This document shows, piece by piece, positions 16,358-25,253 of a DNA stretch of 64,000 nucleotides. A program made the position numbers and the translations under genes. Origin of the DNA: Marivivens sp. LCG002 (GTDB lineage: Bacteria > Pseudomonadota > Alphaproteobacteria > Rhodobacterales > Rhodobacteraceae); contig NZ_CP127165.1 of assembly GCF_030264275.1 (NCBI RefSeq), positions 422,001-486,000 of the forward strand. Reading direction: 5' to 3'. Under the pieces are notes generated by a model that was given only the letters and a program-made list of their open reading frames with translations, searched no databases and had not been told where the DNA came from. Every line of letters starts with the position of its first letter. Positions within the stretch are counted from its first letter, which is position 1.

Positions 16358-17776
16358 CTAGGCCACAATATTCAGGCGGCCGTCATGGCGCGTCTCGAGT
16401 TGATTTACGGTCGATTGCTCGGGCACTTTATCGGCCTTGGCTTGATTGTTGGCGGTTTGCCCTTGCTGTTGTTGCTCACGGCGTTCACCTGCGGCGTGCT
16501 GGCCGAGCGAGAGACCGCGCTGCTGCAAAAGATCCGCCAACTGGGTTTCGTTCTGGTTGAAGAGCTTGGAAGCTTCGGCATTGTCAGTGATGATCGTCAC
16601 TTGTGCTGCGCCATCATCCATCTCAATGCGGATGCGAAGATCGCCGAGTGTCTCTGGCGTCAGGGCAAGCTCGATCTCTTGGGTTCCGTCCTGATAAACG
16701 CCATCCACCATTTCGCTCAGGGTCTCGAGCCAGTCTTCGGCCCGCGTATCAAGAACGGGAAGGTCTTGGGCGTTCGCGTTGGGGGCGTCGGTATCAAAGG
16801 TCTGAACCGTTGCGCCGCTTGGTGTCGCCAACGAAGCTGCTCCCGCATCGGTGGGCAAAGGCGCGGTCGGCTTGGCCTCTTGCGGGATCACAAACTGCGG
16901 CTGGGCGACGACCTGCTGAGCGATCGGGGACACGCGGGCTAGCGTGGGGCCAAAGCTTTCGGACGGTCGCGCCTTGGGCTTTGTTTGCGTTGGTGTCTCT
17001 TCGGTGACGTTTAGGGCCGCCTTTTCCATGCGCATCGGGGCGGGTGCGTCGATCTTTTGGGCGCGCGCGGAGCGCAACTCCGAAACCACCATTGTTGCGA
17101 TCGGGGCGGTCTGTTGCACCGATTTGGCGGGCGCTTCGGCGACAGGGCGGGGCTGGGCCTGTTCGGTGGTCGGTTGGACTTGCGCAGTCGGTTGGTCCTG
17201 AACGATCGGGTCCGCAGCTTCAGCGTTACGGGTGGGAGCGACCTCGGAAACCGTAACCGTTGCCTCAGGCATTGCGGCTACGGGGTCAAAGGCTTCGCTT
17301 GCTTCGGGCGAAAGCGCCTCGGCGACGGTTGCTACCGTGGCTGCGTTCTTCGATACCTGCACCACTGTCTCACGCACGGCGGTTTCTCCAACAGGACCTT
17401 CGTGCGGCGTTGCAACCGTGACATTCGGGGTCTGGGCGACTTCGAGCGGCACAGGCAGAGGCATGACCTCGGCGAAAACAGGCTCGCTCTCGGTCGGCTC
17501 GACCGTTTTCGCTTTGGGGGCTTCGTCCTTCGGGGCCAGCAATTTCGCTTTGATTTTGGGCGCACTCAAATGTGCGAGCATATCAGGTGAAAGCCCGTCT
17601 TGGGGCGTCAGCGCATCGGCCTTGACCGGAGCTTCGCCCCCTTTGGCCTTGACCGCCATTCCCGCAAAGAGCGCATCAAAAGCGCCGGAATTCAGAGCAG
17701 CCTTGGACGCCTTGGCTGCCTTGTCCGTTTTGTGGACAGGCACCATCGGGGAGTCAGAGGAGGAAATCTGTTCCAT
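16358..17776 (-). CDS. fliK: flagellar hook-length control protein FliK
   Basis: 472 residues. A long low-complexity Ala/Pro/Thr/Glu region makes up the secreted ruler part. The globular C-terminal domain near residues 350-440 (EIELALTPETLGDLRIRIEM, NETQLADLLQQRGLSLGQ) is the part that contacts FlhB to switch export specificity. It is the first gene after the sigma-54 element at 17813-17827 and leads fliK-L-M-N-O-P-Q-R-flhB, the same operon as in R. sphaeroides. The FlhB partner carries an NPQH rather than NPTH motif. Confidence 0.88.
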   Translation of the reverse strand: MEQISSSDSPMVPVHKTDKAAKASKAALNSGAFDALFAGMAVKAKGGEAPVKADALTPQDGLSPDMLAHLSAPKIKAKLLAPKDEAPKAKTVEPTESEPVFAEVMPLPVPLEVAQTPNVTVATPHEGPVGETAVRETVVQVSKNAATVATVAEALSPEASEAFDPVAAMPEATVTVSEVAPTRNAEAADPIVQDQPTAQVQPTTEQAQPRPVAEAPAKSVQQTAPIATMVVSELRSARAQKIDAPAPMRMEKAALNVTEETPTQTKPKARPSESFGPTLARVSPIAQQVVAQPQFVIPQEAKPTAPLPTDAGAASLATPSGATVQTFDTDAPNANAQDLPVLDTRAEDWLETLSEMVDGVYQDGTQEIELALTPETLGDLRIRIEMDDGAAQVTIITDNAEASKLFNQNETQLADLLQQRGLSLGQHAAGERREQQQQGQTANNQAKADKVPEQSTVNQLETRHDGRLNIVA

Positions 17777-17812
17777 GGTTACGCTCTTTTTTGTCTTGTC
17801 TGCTTTGCACCT

Positions 17813-17827
17813 GCAAAGAGGATGCCA
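17813..17827 (-). promoter_or_regulatory. sigma-54 promoter of the fliK-flhB operon
   Basis: Minus strand TGGCATCCTCTTTGC: good -24 (TGGCAT) and perfect -12 (TTGC) with N5 spacing. It lies in the 57-base gap between fliJ and fliK; start near 17801, 25 bases before fliK. Confidence 0.78.
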
Positions 17828-17833
17828 ACCCGC

Positions 17834-18244
17834 CTATCGGCGTCGAATTTGTGGGGCGGCACTTGCTGCGCGTTTCTCGGCGTCTTCTGCCTCGTCACGC
17901 TTTGCGGCAAGCGCAGCATCCTCGAGAATGCGTTTCTTGTGCTCGCGTTTGGCCAATTCGCCTCTGGCCTCGGCGAGGTCCTGCGCCAGTTTCTCGACCT
18001 TTTCCCGCGACTTTGTAGCTTCGGTCGCGATCTTGCCCGTGAGAACCTGACTGCTCCGAAGATCAGCAGCAAGAAGAACACCCTTGGGCATCCGATCATT
18101 CAGCAGCTCGCGCAGTTTCTCGTTCAACATCTCGGCTTGGAGATGCGCTTGGGTCAGTCGCGCGGTCTCGTTCAGGATGCCGGCGCGTTGGGCGGTCTCT
18201 TTGCGCGCCATCAAATGATAGAGGTCACTTTTCTTTCGGCTCAT
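17834..18244 (-). CDS. fliJ: flagellar export chaperone FliJ
   Basis: 136 residues, almost entirely helical and charged, predicted two-stranded coiled coil (for example EKVEKLAQDLAEARGELAKR), as in FliJ, which sits in the FliI hexamer and escorts export chaperones to FlhA. The family is weakly conserved; assignment rests on the coiled coil, the size and a four-base overlap with fliI. It is the last gene of the fleT-fliEFGHIJ run. Confidence 0.85.
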   Translation of the reverse strand: MSRKKSDLYHLMARKETAQRAGILNETARLTQAHLQAEMLNEKLRELLNDRMPKGVLLAADLRSSQVLTGKIATEATKSREKVEKLAQDLAEARGELAKREHKKRILEDAALAAKRDEAEDAEKRAASAAPQIRRR

Positions 18245-19569
18245 TCGATTTCAAGCGCTCCGTAAAGGTCGGCGATGCTCTGCGAAAAGGGCGATGCTTC
18301 CTTCGCGGATTGCGAGATCAGCGCCGTGATGCGCGGCCAAAGACGGACCGCTGTATCGAGGTCTGCGTCCTGACCTTGGACATAGCCGCCCATGAGCATC
18401 AGATCGCGGTTGTCCATATAGAGAGAAATCAGTTGGCGCAGGCGCATTGCGGCACGCTGGTGTTTCGGATCGGCCACGTCGGAAATGACCCGGCTGACCG
18501 ATTGGGGAAGATCGATCGCAGGATAGATGCCCATCTGGGTTTGTCTGCGCGAGAGCACAAAGTGCCCGTCGAGGATCGCGCGCGCGGTGTCGACAACGGG
18601 ATCGTTCGTGGTGTCGTCGCCATCGGCCAAAACGGTGTAAAGAGCGGTGATGGCCCCCTGATGACCTTCGCCCGGACCTGCGCGTTCCAAGAGGTTGGGA
18701 ATGAGTGAGACGACAGACGGCGGATAGCCTTTGGCCGTAGGTTGTTCCCCCAAGGCAAGTCCGATCTCGCGCTGGGCGTGGGCTACGCGGGTGAGCGAGT
18801 CCATGATGAGCAGAACCTGCTTGCCCTTGTCGCGGAAATACTCGGCAATCGCGGTGGCCCGCCGCGCAGCACGCAGACGAAGAAGCGGCGAGCGGTCGGC
18901 AGGCACAGCGACCATACAGAGTTTCTCGGCTGCGGGTCCCGTCATGATGGAACGGGCAAAAGCGCCCACTTCGCGGCCGCGTTCGCCGATAAGACCGACT
19001 ACAACCACTTCGGCTTCGGTGTTTTTGGCCATCATTTCGATGAGCACCGATTTACCGACGCCAGAGCCTGCGACGATCCCGACCCGTTGGCCCTGACCGA
19101 TGGTCAACGCGGCATTGATGATCCGCACCCCGACATCGAGCGGCTTGTCCACCGCGTGTCGCGCAAGAGGATTGAGCGGTTTGCCCATAAGTGGCCATTC
19201 ATCCGTCGTCATCGGGCGCGGGCGACCGTCGAGCGGGCCGCCTTCGGCGTCGATCACGCGGCCTAAAAGAGCCTCTCCCACGCCCGCCATTCGTCCGCCG
19301 CTTCGGATGCGGACGTTCGCTCCAGCGACAATCGGGGCATTGGGTTGATCGAGAAACAGCATGTTCCGACCATCTGCGAAGCCGATGACTTCGCCTTGGA
19401 CCTTCGAGCCGTCTTCGGTGTCGATCTCGCAGAGCGCGCCCGGCGTCGCGGGAAAGCCCGACGTTTCAAGGATGAGCCCGTCATAGCGCAAAACACGCCC
19501 CGTAATCCGCGCAGGAAGCGCGGTTACATTGGCCAGATCGCGGCCGATATGTTCGAGGATCGGGTTCAT
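18241..19569 (-). CDS. fliI: flagellum-specific export ATPase FliI
   Basis: 442 residues, F1-beta-like ATPase energising export. Walker A is GIVAGSGVGKSVLIEMMAK, Walker B is KQVLLIMDSLTRVAHAQRE, and the family signature GYPPSVVSLIPNLLERAG is present. The N-terminal beta-barrel and the C-terminal helical domain are complete. It overlaps fliH by four bases and fliJ by four, indicating tight translational coupling. Confidence 0.97.
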   Translation of the reverse strand: MNPILEHIGRDLANVTALPARITGRVLRYDGLILETSGFPATPGALCEIDTEDGSKVQGEVIGFADGRNMLFLDQPNAPIVAGANVRIRSGGRMAGVGEALLGRVIDAEGGPLDGRPRPMTTDEWPLMGKPLNPLARHAVDKPLDVGVRIINAALTIGQGQRVGIVAGSGVGKSVLIEMMAKNTEAEVVVVGLIGERGREVGAFARSIMTGPAAEKLCMVAVPADRSPLLRLRAARRATAIAEYFRDKGKQVLLIMDSLTRVAHAQREIGLALGEQPTAKGYPPSVVSLIPNLLERAGPGEGHQGAITALYTVLADGDDTTNDPVVDTARAILDGHFVLSRRQTQMGIYPAIDLPQSVSRVISDVADPKHQRAAMRLRQLISLYMDNRDLMLMGGYVQGQDADLDTAVRLWPRITALISQSAKEASPFSQSIADLYGALEIE

Positions 19570-20285
19570 GCGCCCGGTTTCTTCAGCGTGAGAATGTCTT
19601 CAATCCGAAGCGAACCGGAGCTGATCACCACATCGCCCCGCCCAAGCTCGGGATCGGCCTTGATCACCGCTTCGCTGAGAAGGTCGTTGTTCGCGATCTG
19701 CTCTTGGATCAAGCCGAGGTCATCGGGGTTGAGACGGATTTTCACATCCTCGACTCCGCTTGTGATGCGTCGGGCGAGTTCGGAAACACGGTCGGAAAAG
19801 GCTTTCGGAAATTCTTCGATCTGCGCCGAAATGCGATCCCGAACGAGCGCGAGAACAGCGGTTTCGATCACATGGCTGAGGGCTGCGCCCTCGTCGTGGT
19901 GCACATCACGGAGCCGATGCGCAAGCGACAGGAAAGTATTGCGCGCCTGTTCCAGACTTGCGTTGAGTTCGGCGTTCTTGGCGTCAAGCTGGACGGTCGC
20001 ATCCGCATAGCCCGCAGCATAGCCCGCATCTTTCGCGGCAGCGATCTGTGCCTCGAGTTCTTCAAGGCTCACGCCCTGAACGATCGGTTCTTCCTGCTCT
20101 TGGACATCATTGGCAGGTTCCGGGTCGAGGCGTGTCGCCCCGCGCGTGATCGAGTTATCCGAAAAGACATTGGAATACTGGATCGCGGCCGAGAAGTCGC
20201 GTCCGGTGAAACCTTTGTCCGTGTTCTTGCGGATCAATTCGATGATGTCCGCAGGTGAGATGGCTTTGGCGTTCGGATCTCTCAT
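19566..20285 (-). CDS. fliH: flagellar export regulator FliH
   Basis: 239 residues. The central region is helical with Ala/Gly-rich spacing (EELEAQIAAAKDAGYAAGYA), the GxxxG/AxxxA type repeat of FliH. A C-terminal V-ATPase-E-like domain follows (KIRLNPDDLGLIQEQI, LGRGDVVISSGSLRIEDIL). FliH holds FliI and links it to FliN. It lies between fliG and fliI with a four-base overlap onto fliI. Confidence 0.9.
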   Translation of the reverse strand: MRDPNAKAISPADIIELIRKNTDKGFTGRDFSAAIQYSNVFSDNSITRGATRLDPEPANDVQEQEEPIVQGVSLEELEAQIAAAKDAGYAAGYADATVQLDAKNAELNASLEQARNTFLSLAHRLRDVHHDEGAALSHVIETAVLALVRDRISAQIEEFPKAFSDRVSELARRITSGVEDVKIRLNPDDLGLIQEQIANNDLLSEAVIKADPELGRGDVVISSGSLRIEDILTLKKPGA

Positions 20286-20288
20286 GAC

Positions 20289-21305
20289 TTACACCATTTG
20301 TTCGCCGCCGCGACCGGCGAGCACGATGGTGCCTGCATCGGCCAGACGGCGGGCCACTGCGATGATCTGCTTTTGCGCCTCTTGCACTTCGGTCAGCCTG
20401 ACGGGGCCCATGGCGTCCATCTCGTCGCGGATGTTCGCGGCGGCCCGAGTGGACATACATCCAAGGAGCTTGTCGCGGAGCGCTTCTTCCGCGCCCTTGA
20501 GTGCCAGAACCAGAAGCTCGGTTTCCACTTCGCGCATGAGTGTCTGCATAGAGCGGTCATCGGATTTGATGAGGTTGTCGAAGACGAACATATTGTCTTC
20601 GATCGACTGCATGAGATCTTTGTCGATCTTGCGCAGGTTCGCCTGAATGCGCTGTTCCATATCCTGTTTGGTAAAGTTGAGGATACGAGCAGCGGCCTTG
20701 ATGCCGCCGATCTGGCTCGCGCGCATGGTCGAGGATTGTTTGAACTTGCGCTGCATCACCTGTTCGAGATCGCGGAGCGGCTCGGGCTGGACCGTATTGA
20801 GGCTTGCGATCCTGTTGACGATGTCGGGCTGTATCTCTTCGGGCAGAAGCGAAAGCACCTCTGCGGCAAGACCATAGTCGAGACAGGCCACAACAAGAGA
20901 AATGATCTGGGGATGCTCGTCGGCGACGAGCTCTGCGATCCCGCGTGCATCCATCCAGTCGAGAATTTCGATCGGCTTTTCGGTGTTTCCCGGATTGATC
21001 CGGCTCAGAACGGATTGGGCTTTGTCCTCGCCCAACGCATCGGTCATGATCTGGCGGACATAGGAAGAGGCCCCGATCCCGATCCCCGTTTCGTTGTTCA
21101 GGTCGCTCAGGAATTCCTCGATGATGGTATCGAGCGTGCCGTTGTCGACACCTGAAACCTGATACATGGCGGCCCCGAGATGCTGCACCTCACGCGGTGC
21201 AAGGTTTTTAAGGATTTCCGCAGCGGATTTCTCGCCGAAGAGCATCATGAGAACGGCAGCGCGCTGTGTTTTTGTGATCTGAATCTGGGACATCGCTTGG
21301 GCCAT
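20289..21305 (-). CDS. fliG: flagellar rotor/switch protein FliG
   Basis: 338 residues. The N-terminal FliF-binding domain, the middle domain with the EHPQ motif (DEHPQIISLVVACL) and the C-terminal torque helix (LGCMSTRAAANIRDEMDAMG, with charged residues facing MotA) are all present. FliG is the C-ring protein that receives torque from the PomA/MotA-like stator. It overlaps fliF by one base. Confidence 0.97.
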   Translation of the reverse strand: MAQAMSQIQITKTQRAAVLMMLFGEKSAAEILKNLAPREVQHLGAAMYQVSGVDNGTLDTIIEEFLSDLNNETGIGIGASSYVRQIMTDALGEDKAQSVLSRINPGNTEKPIEILDWMDARGIAELVADEHPQIISLVVACLDYGLAAEVLSLLPEEIQPDIVNRIASLNTVQPEPLRDLEQVMQRKFKQSSTMRASQIGGIKAAARILNFTKQDMEQRIQANLRKIDKDLMQSIEDNMFVFDNLIKSDDRSMQTLMREVETELLVLALKGAEEALRDKLLGCMSTRAAANIRDEMDAMGPVRLTEVQEAQKQIIAVARRLADAGTIVLAGRGGEQMV

Positions 21306-22975
21306 TAGGTAACTTGATCAAGTTCTTCCGCCATCATGCGATGGAGGATATTCGCAATCCGTGCGGGGTCTTCCTCAGCCATCTGACGGATCACGGCGAA
21401 TTTCTCGTCACGCGGGACGTTTGATCCCATCGCACTGCGGGTGAGTTCACCCCTGCGGGTGTTCAGACGCTTTTGCAGATCGCTGAGGCTCTCGCCTTCG
21501 CCGACTTCGATTGTCGCATGCTTGAAGCCCGGGTCGGATTGAAGGGTCTGGCTCACGGGGACGAGCACACGGTCAAGGATCGGGCGCACGACACCAAGCG
21601 CAATCACACCGAGCACGAGAACGATTGCGACCTGACGGATGACGTCGGGCAGCCATGTCCAAGAGGAAATCGCGGAAGGAGCGGCAATCTCGGCGGCGAC
21701 AAAGGGCTGGGCCATTACGGTCACGCTGTCGCCGCGGCTGTCGTCGAAACCGATGGCGGTTTGCGCAAGCTCTTTGAGTGTGTCGGTCAGGGCGGTTGTG
21801 TCCGCGCCCTCTTGTGGTGCGCGCACAAGAATTGCGGCGCTGATCTTGGTGACTTGGGCGGTCGGCGCTTGGGTGTTTACGCGGGTGCGGCTGACTTCAT
21901 AGTTCTTGGTGGTCGAGCTGCTGCGGTTGCCCGAAGCGGTTTCCGTCGTGGTGGTGGTGGCGGTGCCGTCCTGAAGGACGGGATCGGGGGGCGGGGTGTT
22001 GGTGATCGCTCCCGGGATGCCGCGTGCGCCTTGGGCCGAGGATTCAGACAGTTGCTCGGCTTCGGAGAGAACAGCGACCTGCGCGGGATCAACCAGTTCC
22101 TGAATGGTTTCCGAACGCGTGAAGTCCATGTCGACAGTGACCTGAACCGAAAGGTTGTCGGGGCCGACAATCGGCGCGACCAATGCTTCGATCCGGTTGC
22201 GATAGAGCCGCTCTACGGTGACGCGGTGTTCGAGTTCACGGTCATTGAGGACCATACCCGCATCATCCGAGCCGCGGGAAAGCAGACGCCCCATCTGGTC
22301 GACGATGGTCACATCCTGCCGTGCCATTCCGCTGACAGACGAGGATACGAGGTTCACGATGGCTTCGATCTGCCCACTGTCGAGCGAACGGCCTTGGGCA
22401 AGCTGGACGAACACCGAAGCGCGGGGGGGCTGGGTATCGCGCAAAAAAGCGGACCGTTCGGGAAGCGCAAGATGGACACGTGCGGCAGCAACCGAGGCAA
22501 TTTCGGTGATCGACCGCGCAAGGTCGATCTCTTGGGCCTGCCTCAGACGGGCGGCTTCGACCGAGCGAGAGGTTCCCATTTGCAGCTCGGAGAGAACATC
22601 GCTTCCTGCGGGCACATTGGAAGGCAGGCCCGCAGAGGCAAGCGTCATGCGCGCTTTATAGAAATCGTTGCTCGCAACCGCAACTTCGCCTGTCGAACTG
22701 TCGATCACGGCGTCGATGCCTGCAGCGGTCAAAGTCTCGACGACCATTGCCTTTTCCGCTTCGGCCATTCCGGGATAGAGCGTTTTGCGAGCGGGTTCGC
22801 CCAGAAAACTCCACGCCAAAAAGCCCAGAACCAAGATCACGGTAATCAGCACGGCAGGGAGCGCGCGCTGGAACGCGGGCTGGCGCGTGAACACGAACAC
22901 CTGACTTAGGGCGTTGGTGGCCTGATTGAGCGCCGAGGGCGGTTTGCCTGATGTGTTGGTCGAAGTAACTGACAT
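21305..22975 (-). CDS. fliF: MS-ring protein FliF
   Basis: 556 residues. A membrane helix lies near residues 40-60 (ALPAVLITVILVLGFLAWSF), followed by ring-building motifs (RARVHLALPE-type segment and EAIVNLVSSSVSGM), a Gly/Thr/Ser-rich beta-collar insertion, and a second membrane helix near 450 (VAIVLVLGVIALGVV). The C-terminal tail binds FliG. FliF is the base on which rod, switch and export gate assemble. It follows fliE. Confidence 0.96.
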   Translation of the reverse strand: MSVTSTNTSGKPPSALNQATNALSQVFVFTRQPAFQRALPAVLITVILVLGFLAWSFLGEPARKTLYPGMAEAEKAMVVETLTAAGIDAVIDSSTGEVAVASNDFYKARMTLASAGLPSNVPAGSDVLSELQMGTSRSVEAARLRQAQEIDLARSITEIASVAAARVHLALPERSAFLRDTQPPRASVFVQLAQGRSLDSGQIEAIVNLVSSSVSGMARQDVTIVDQMGRLLSRGSDDAGMVLNDRELEHRVTVERLYRNRIEALVAPIVGPDNLSVQVTVDMDFTRSETIQELVDPAQVAVLSEAEQLSESSAQGARGIPGAITNTPPPDPVLQDGTATTTTTETASGNRSSSTTKNYEVSRTRVNTQAPTAQVTKISAAILVRAPQEGADTTALTDTLKELAQTAIGFDDSRGDSVTVMAQPFVAAEIAAPSAISSWTWLPDVIRQVAIVLVLGVIALGVVRPILDRVLVPVSQTLQSDPGFKHATIEVGEGESLSDLQKRLNTRRGELTRSAMGSNVPRDEKFAVIRQMAEEDPARIANILHRMMAEELDQVT

Positions 22976-22998
22976 GGTATTCCTGCGTTATTCGGTCA

Positions 22999-23313
22999 TC
23001 AAACCGGCATGTTCATGATGTCGCGATAGGCCCCGAGTGCCTTGTTGCGGACGTTCAGAGCGAGTTGCATCGAGAGCGAAGCCACCTGTTGGTTCACCAT
23101 CACGGCAGCGAGATCCGTCTCAGCACCGACTTCATAGGCGAAGGCGCTTTCGCGTGCCTTTGCTTGCGATGCGTTAAGGTCCTGCACGGCATCGGTCATG
23201 CGGTCGCCGAAACTGGGACCTTCGGGTTTGAGCTCGGGCTTGGGCGCTTCCTTTTGATGGGTGCTCAGGACCTGATAGCTTGCGCCGATATTTCCAACAC
23301 TCGTGATGGACAT
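22999..23313 (-). CDS. fliE: rod/MS-ring adaptor FliE
   Basis: 104 residues. The C-terminal half is the FliE domain (GAETDLAAVMVNQQVASLSM, LALNVRNKALGAYRDIMNMPV). FliE joins the MS ring to the proximal rod and is among the first exported substrates. It starts 11 bases after the fleT stop, giving fleT-fliE-fliF-fliG-fliH-fliI-fliJ. Confidence 0.94.
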   Translation of the reverse strand: MSITSVGNIGASYQVLSTHQKEAPKPELKPEGPSFGDRMTDAVQDLNASQAKARESAFAYEVGAETDLAAVMVNQQVASLSMQLALNVRNKALGAYRDIMNMPV

Positions 23314-23324
23314 GGGCTAATTCC

Positions 23325-24452
23325 TTAGACGACTTCCGCAAGTTCCGTGAGCGCGAGGCAGTCGCCCGCGTCGATGATCAAGTCTTCTGCTGCAATCTCC
23401 GTGCCGTTACAGAGCACGAGCGCCCGCTGCATGACGTTTTCGAGTTCGCGCACGTTGCCGGGCCAGTTGTGTGCCATAAGCGCGGCCAGTGCTTCTTCGG
23501 ACAGGGTTACGATCGGCTGGCCGCTTTCGATGTGGCGCTCGATCAAGGTCGCAGCGAGAACGGGGATGTCTTCCTTGCGCTCGTTCAACGGTTTGGTCGC
23601 AAGAGGGAAGACATTCAGACGATAGAACAGGTCTTCGCGGAAGCGGCGCTCCTGAACCTCTTTGGGCATGTCGCGGTTCGAGGTTGCGATGATGCGGATG
23701 TCGACAGGCACTTCGGACTGGCTTCCGATCGGGGTGACGGTGCGCTCCTGAAGAACGCGGAGGAGCTTGGACTGAAGCCCCATCGGCATTTCCGAGATTT
23801 CATCAAGAAGAAGCGTGCCGCCGTCTGCTGCGCGAATGATCCCTTTGTTGTTCGCGGCTGCCCCTGTGAAAGCGCCTTTTTCATGACCGAACAAAATCGC
23901 TTCGAGCATGTTCTCGGGGATCGCAGCACAGTTGATCGCGATAAAGGGCGCGTCTTTGCGGCGCGAGGCGGTGTGGACCTGACGGGCGAGAACTTCTTTG
24001 CCCGACCCCGTGGGACCGTTGATAAAGACTGTGACATCGGTGCGGGCAACGCGCTTGGCCATGTCGACCAGGGCGCCCGTGGATTTGTCGCCGCAGGCCA
24101 TGGCACCGACCAGCGCGCCGACGGCGTTTGCCATCATGACCACCGAAGCGTCACGGACCGACGCGCTTTTGGGTGCAGGAACCGACAGACGCACAAGCTT
24201 GCCGCCGAGTTCCTGGCTTTTTCCAGCGTGGGGGGCGTTCTCGGTGATGATGGCGACGCTTTTCGCGCCCGCTGCACGCGCTGCGTCAAGCAAGGGGCGC
24301 GCGCCGCCGCAGGCCTGTTCATATGCGGCGGAGGCGACATAGACCTCGGCGGTTTCACCCGAAGCGGCAAGAGAAACACGTCGACGTTCGAGAAGGTCGG
24401 CCAGAAGGTTTGCAGCAGCAAAGTCGGCAGCGTTGATCAGAACTTGGGGCAT
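23325..24452 (-). CDS. fleT: sigma-54 activator without DNA-binding domain, FleT
   Basis: 375 residues. An N-terminal region (~120 residues) of unknown fold precedes an AAA+ domain with Walker A GPTGSGKE at 146-153, GAFTGA at 193-198, and Walker B TLLLDEISE. The protein ends about 25 residues after the AAA+ core (IAAEDLIIDAGDCLALTEL) with no Fis-type HTH. This is the hallmark of R. sphaeroides FleT, which acts by binding FleQ instead of DNA and heads the fleT-fliEFGHIJ operon, as here. The ATG at 24452 is preferred to the in-frame GTG at 24461 because GGAG sits eight bases before it. Confidence 0.85.
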   Translation of the reverse strand: MPQVLINAADFAAANLLADLLERRRVSLAASGETAEVYVASAAYEQACGGARPLLDAARAAGAKSVAIITENAPHAGKSQELGGKLVRLSVPAPKSASVRDASVVMMANAVGALVGAMACGDKSTGALVDMAKRVARTDVTVFINGPTGSGKEVLARQVHTASRRKDAPFIAINCAAIPENMLEAILFGHEKGAFTGAAANNKGIIRAADGGTLLLDEISEMPMGLQSKLLRVLQERTVTPIGSQSEVPVDIRIIATSNRDMPKEVQERRFREDLFYRLNVFPLATKPLNERKEDIPVLAATLIERHIESGQPIVTLSEEALAALMAHNWPGNVRELENVMQRALVLCNGTEIAAEDLIIDAGDCLALTELAEVV

Positions 24453-24487
24453 CGGTGTCACTCCGTTTGGTATTCACGATCAGAGAG

Positions 24488-24502
24488 GCAGGAGTCGTGC
24501 CA
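24488..24502 (-). promoter_or_regulatory. sigma-54 promoter of fleT-fliEFGHIJ
   Basis: Minus strand TGGCACGACTCCTGC: perfect -24, -12 CTGC with correct N5 spacing. Start near 24476, 24 bases before fleT. Candidate upstream sites lie 100-160 bases away (24606-24654). Confidence 0.78.
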
Positions 24503-24839
24503 AGTCTGCGCGCCCCGTAAAAATATTTCTGAAGCGCCCTAAAATAAGGGATGCCGATGTCGATAAGGCAGACGAGGAGCGGAGAACTGGTCGGGAAAAC
24601 GGCGCTGTCGGACTTTCGTCATTGTCGGACAACGAATTTCTGACACCTCTTTCGAGAAGGCGCTTGCTTCCTGTGGATATAAGCCTACTCCCTGAGGAAA
24701 TCGTCGAAAATCAAATGGTTATTTCGGGCGTGATAAGAGGGTTTTGCGCTCGTTTTTTTAAAACCATACTTTCGTATATGTCACATTCCTCAAGAGTGAG
24801 CCGTTCCAAGTCGCGTGATAAGCAAAGGATACGGCAAAC
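24503..24839. promoter_or_regulatory. divergent control region between fleT and the chemotaxis operon
   Basis: 337 bases without a credible gene. It holds two direct copies of TGTCGGAC (24606-24613, 24623-24630), TGACACCTCTTTCG at 24641-24654 (like the sequence before fleQ), and an A/T-rich stretch at 24720-24780. The repeats lie 105-160 bases upstream of the fleT sigma-54 element, the usual distance for enhancer sites. FleQ binding is a guess. Confidence 0.4.
24781..24807 (+). promoter_or_regulatory. possible sigma-28 promoter of the chemotaxis operon
   Basis: TCAC (24781-24784), 15 bases, then GCCGTTCC (24800-24807). It resembles the flgM and fliS elements but has a poor -35. Start near 24814, 26 bases before the first ORF. 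FliA control of the chemotaxis genes would fit R. sphaeroides. Confidence 0.4.
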
Positions 24840-25148
24840 ATGCTTTCTAAAACATACCACCTAAAGTTTCCGGACCTCGACGCGGCTCAAATTGCGGCGC
24901 CATTCGTCATCGAGGCTCTCGGCAATGCGATCCCGAGCTGCAACCTTTCTGGCTTGAATGTTTTGATCAGCAAGGAAGGGGACGTTTCAATCAATGTGTT
25001 TTTCGGTGCGATTGCCGAACTCAAAGCATTCGAGAAAAAACATGGCGGCTTTCTGGACTCTATGAAGAAGACGTTCCTCTTCAAGTCGACCGGCTTCGAT
25101 GGTGTTTGCATTTACAATTACGAACGTGGCGAGGACGAAGCGGCCTGA
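24840..25148 (+). CDS. unknown small protein heading the chemotaxis operon
   Basis: 102 residues, soluble, no signal peptide or membrane helix, no recognised domain. Moderately hydrophobic segments (IAAPFVIEALGNAIPSC, VSINVFFGAIAELKAFEKK) suggest a compact alpha/beta fold. AAGGA lies ten bases before the ATG. It is co-directional with cheA4 105 bases downstream and follows the only promoter-like element in the region, so it is probably cotranscribed with the chemotaxis genes. Codon usage is like its neighbours but slightly more A/T-rich. No function is proposed. Confidence 0.6.
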   Translation: MLSKTYHLKFPDLDAAQIAAPFVIEALGNAIPSCNLSGLNVLISKEGDVSINVFFGAIAELKAFEKKHGGFLDSMKKTFLFKSTGFDGVCIYNYERGEDEAA

Positions 25149-25253
25149 TTTAGTTGGCCCGCTCCTTGCACTGCCCAAGCAAAACTATTCGAGGACAAGT
25201 GTGTCGCATGCCGCAACACGACAAAAACAATTTGAACGGAAAGGGGGCCGTCT

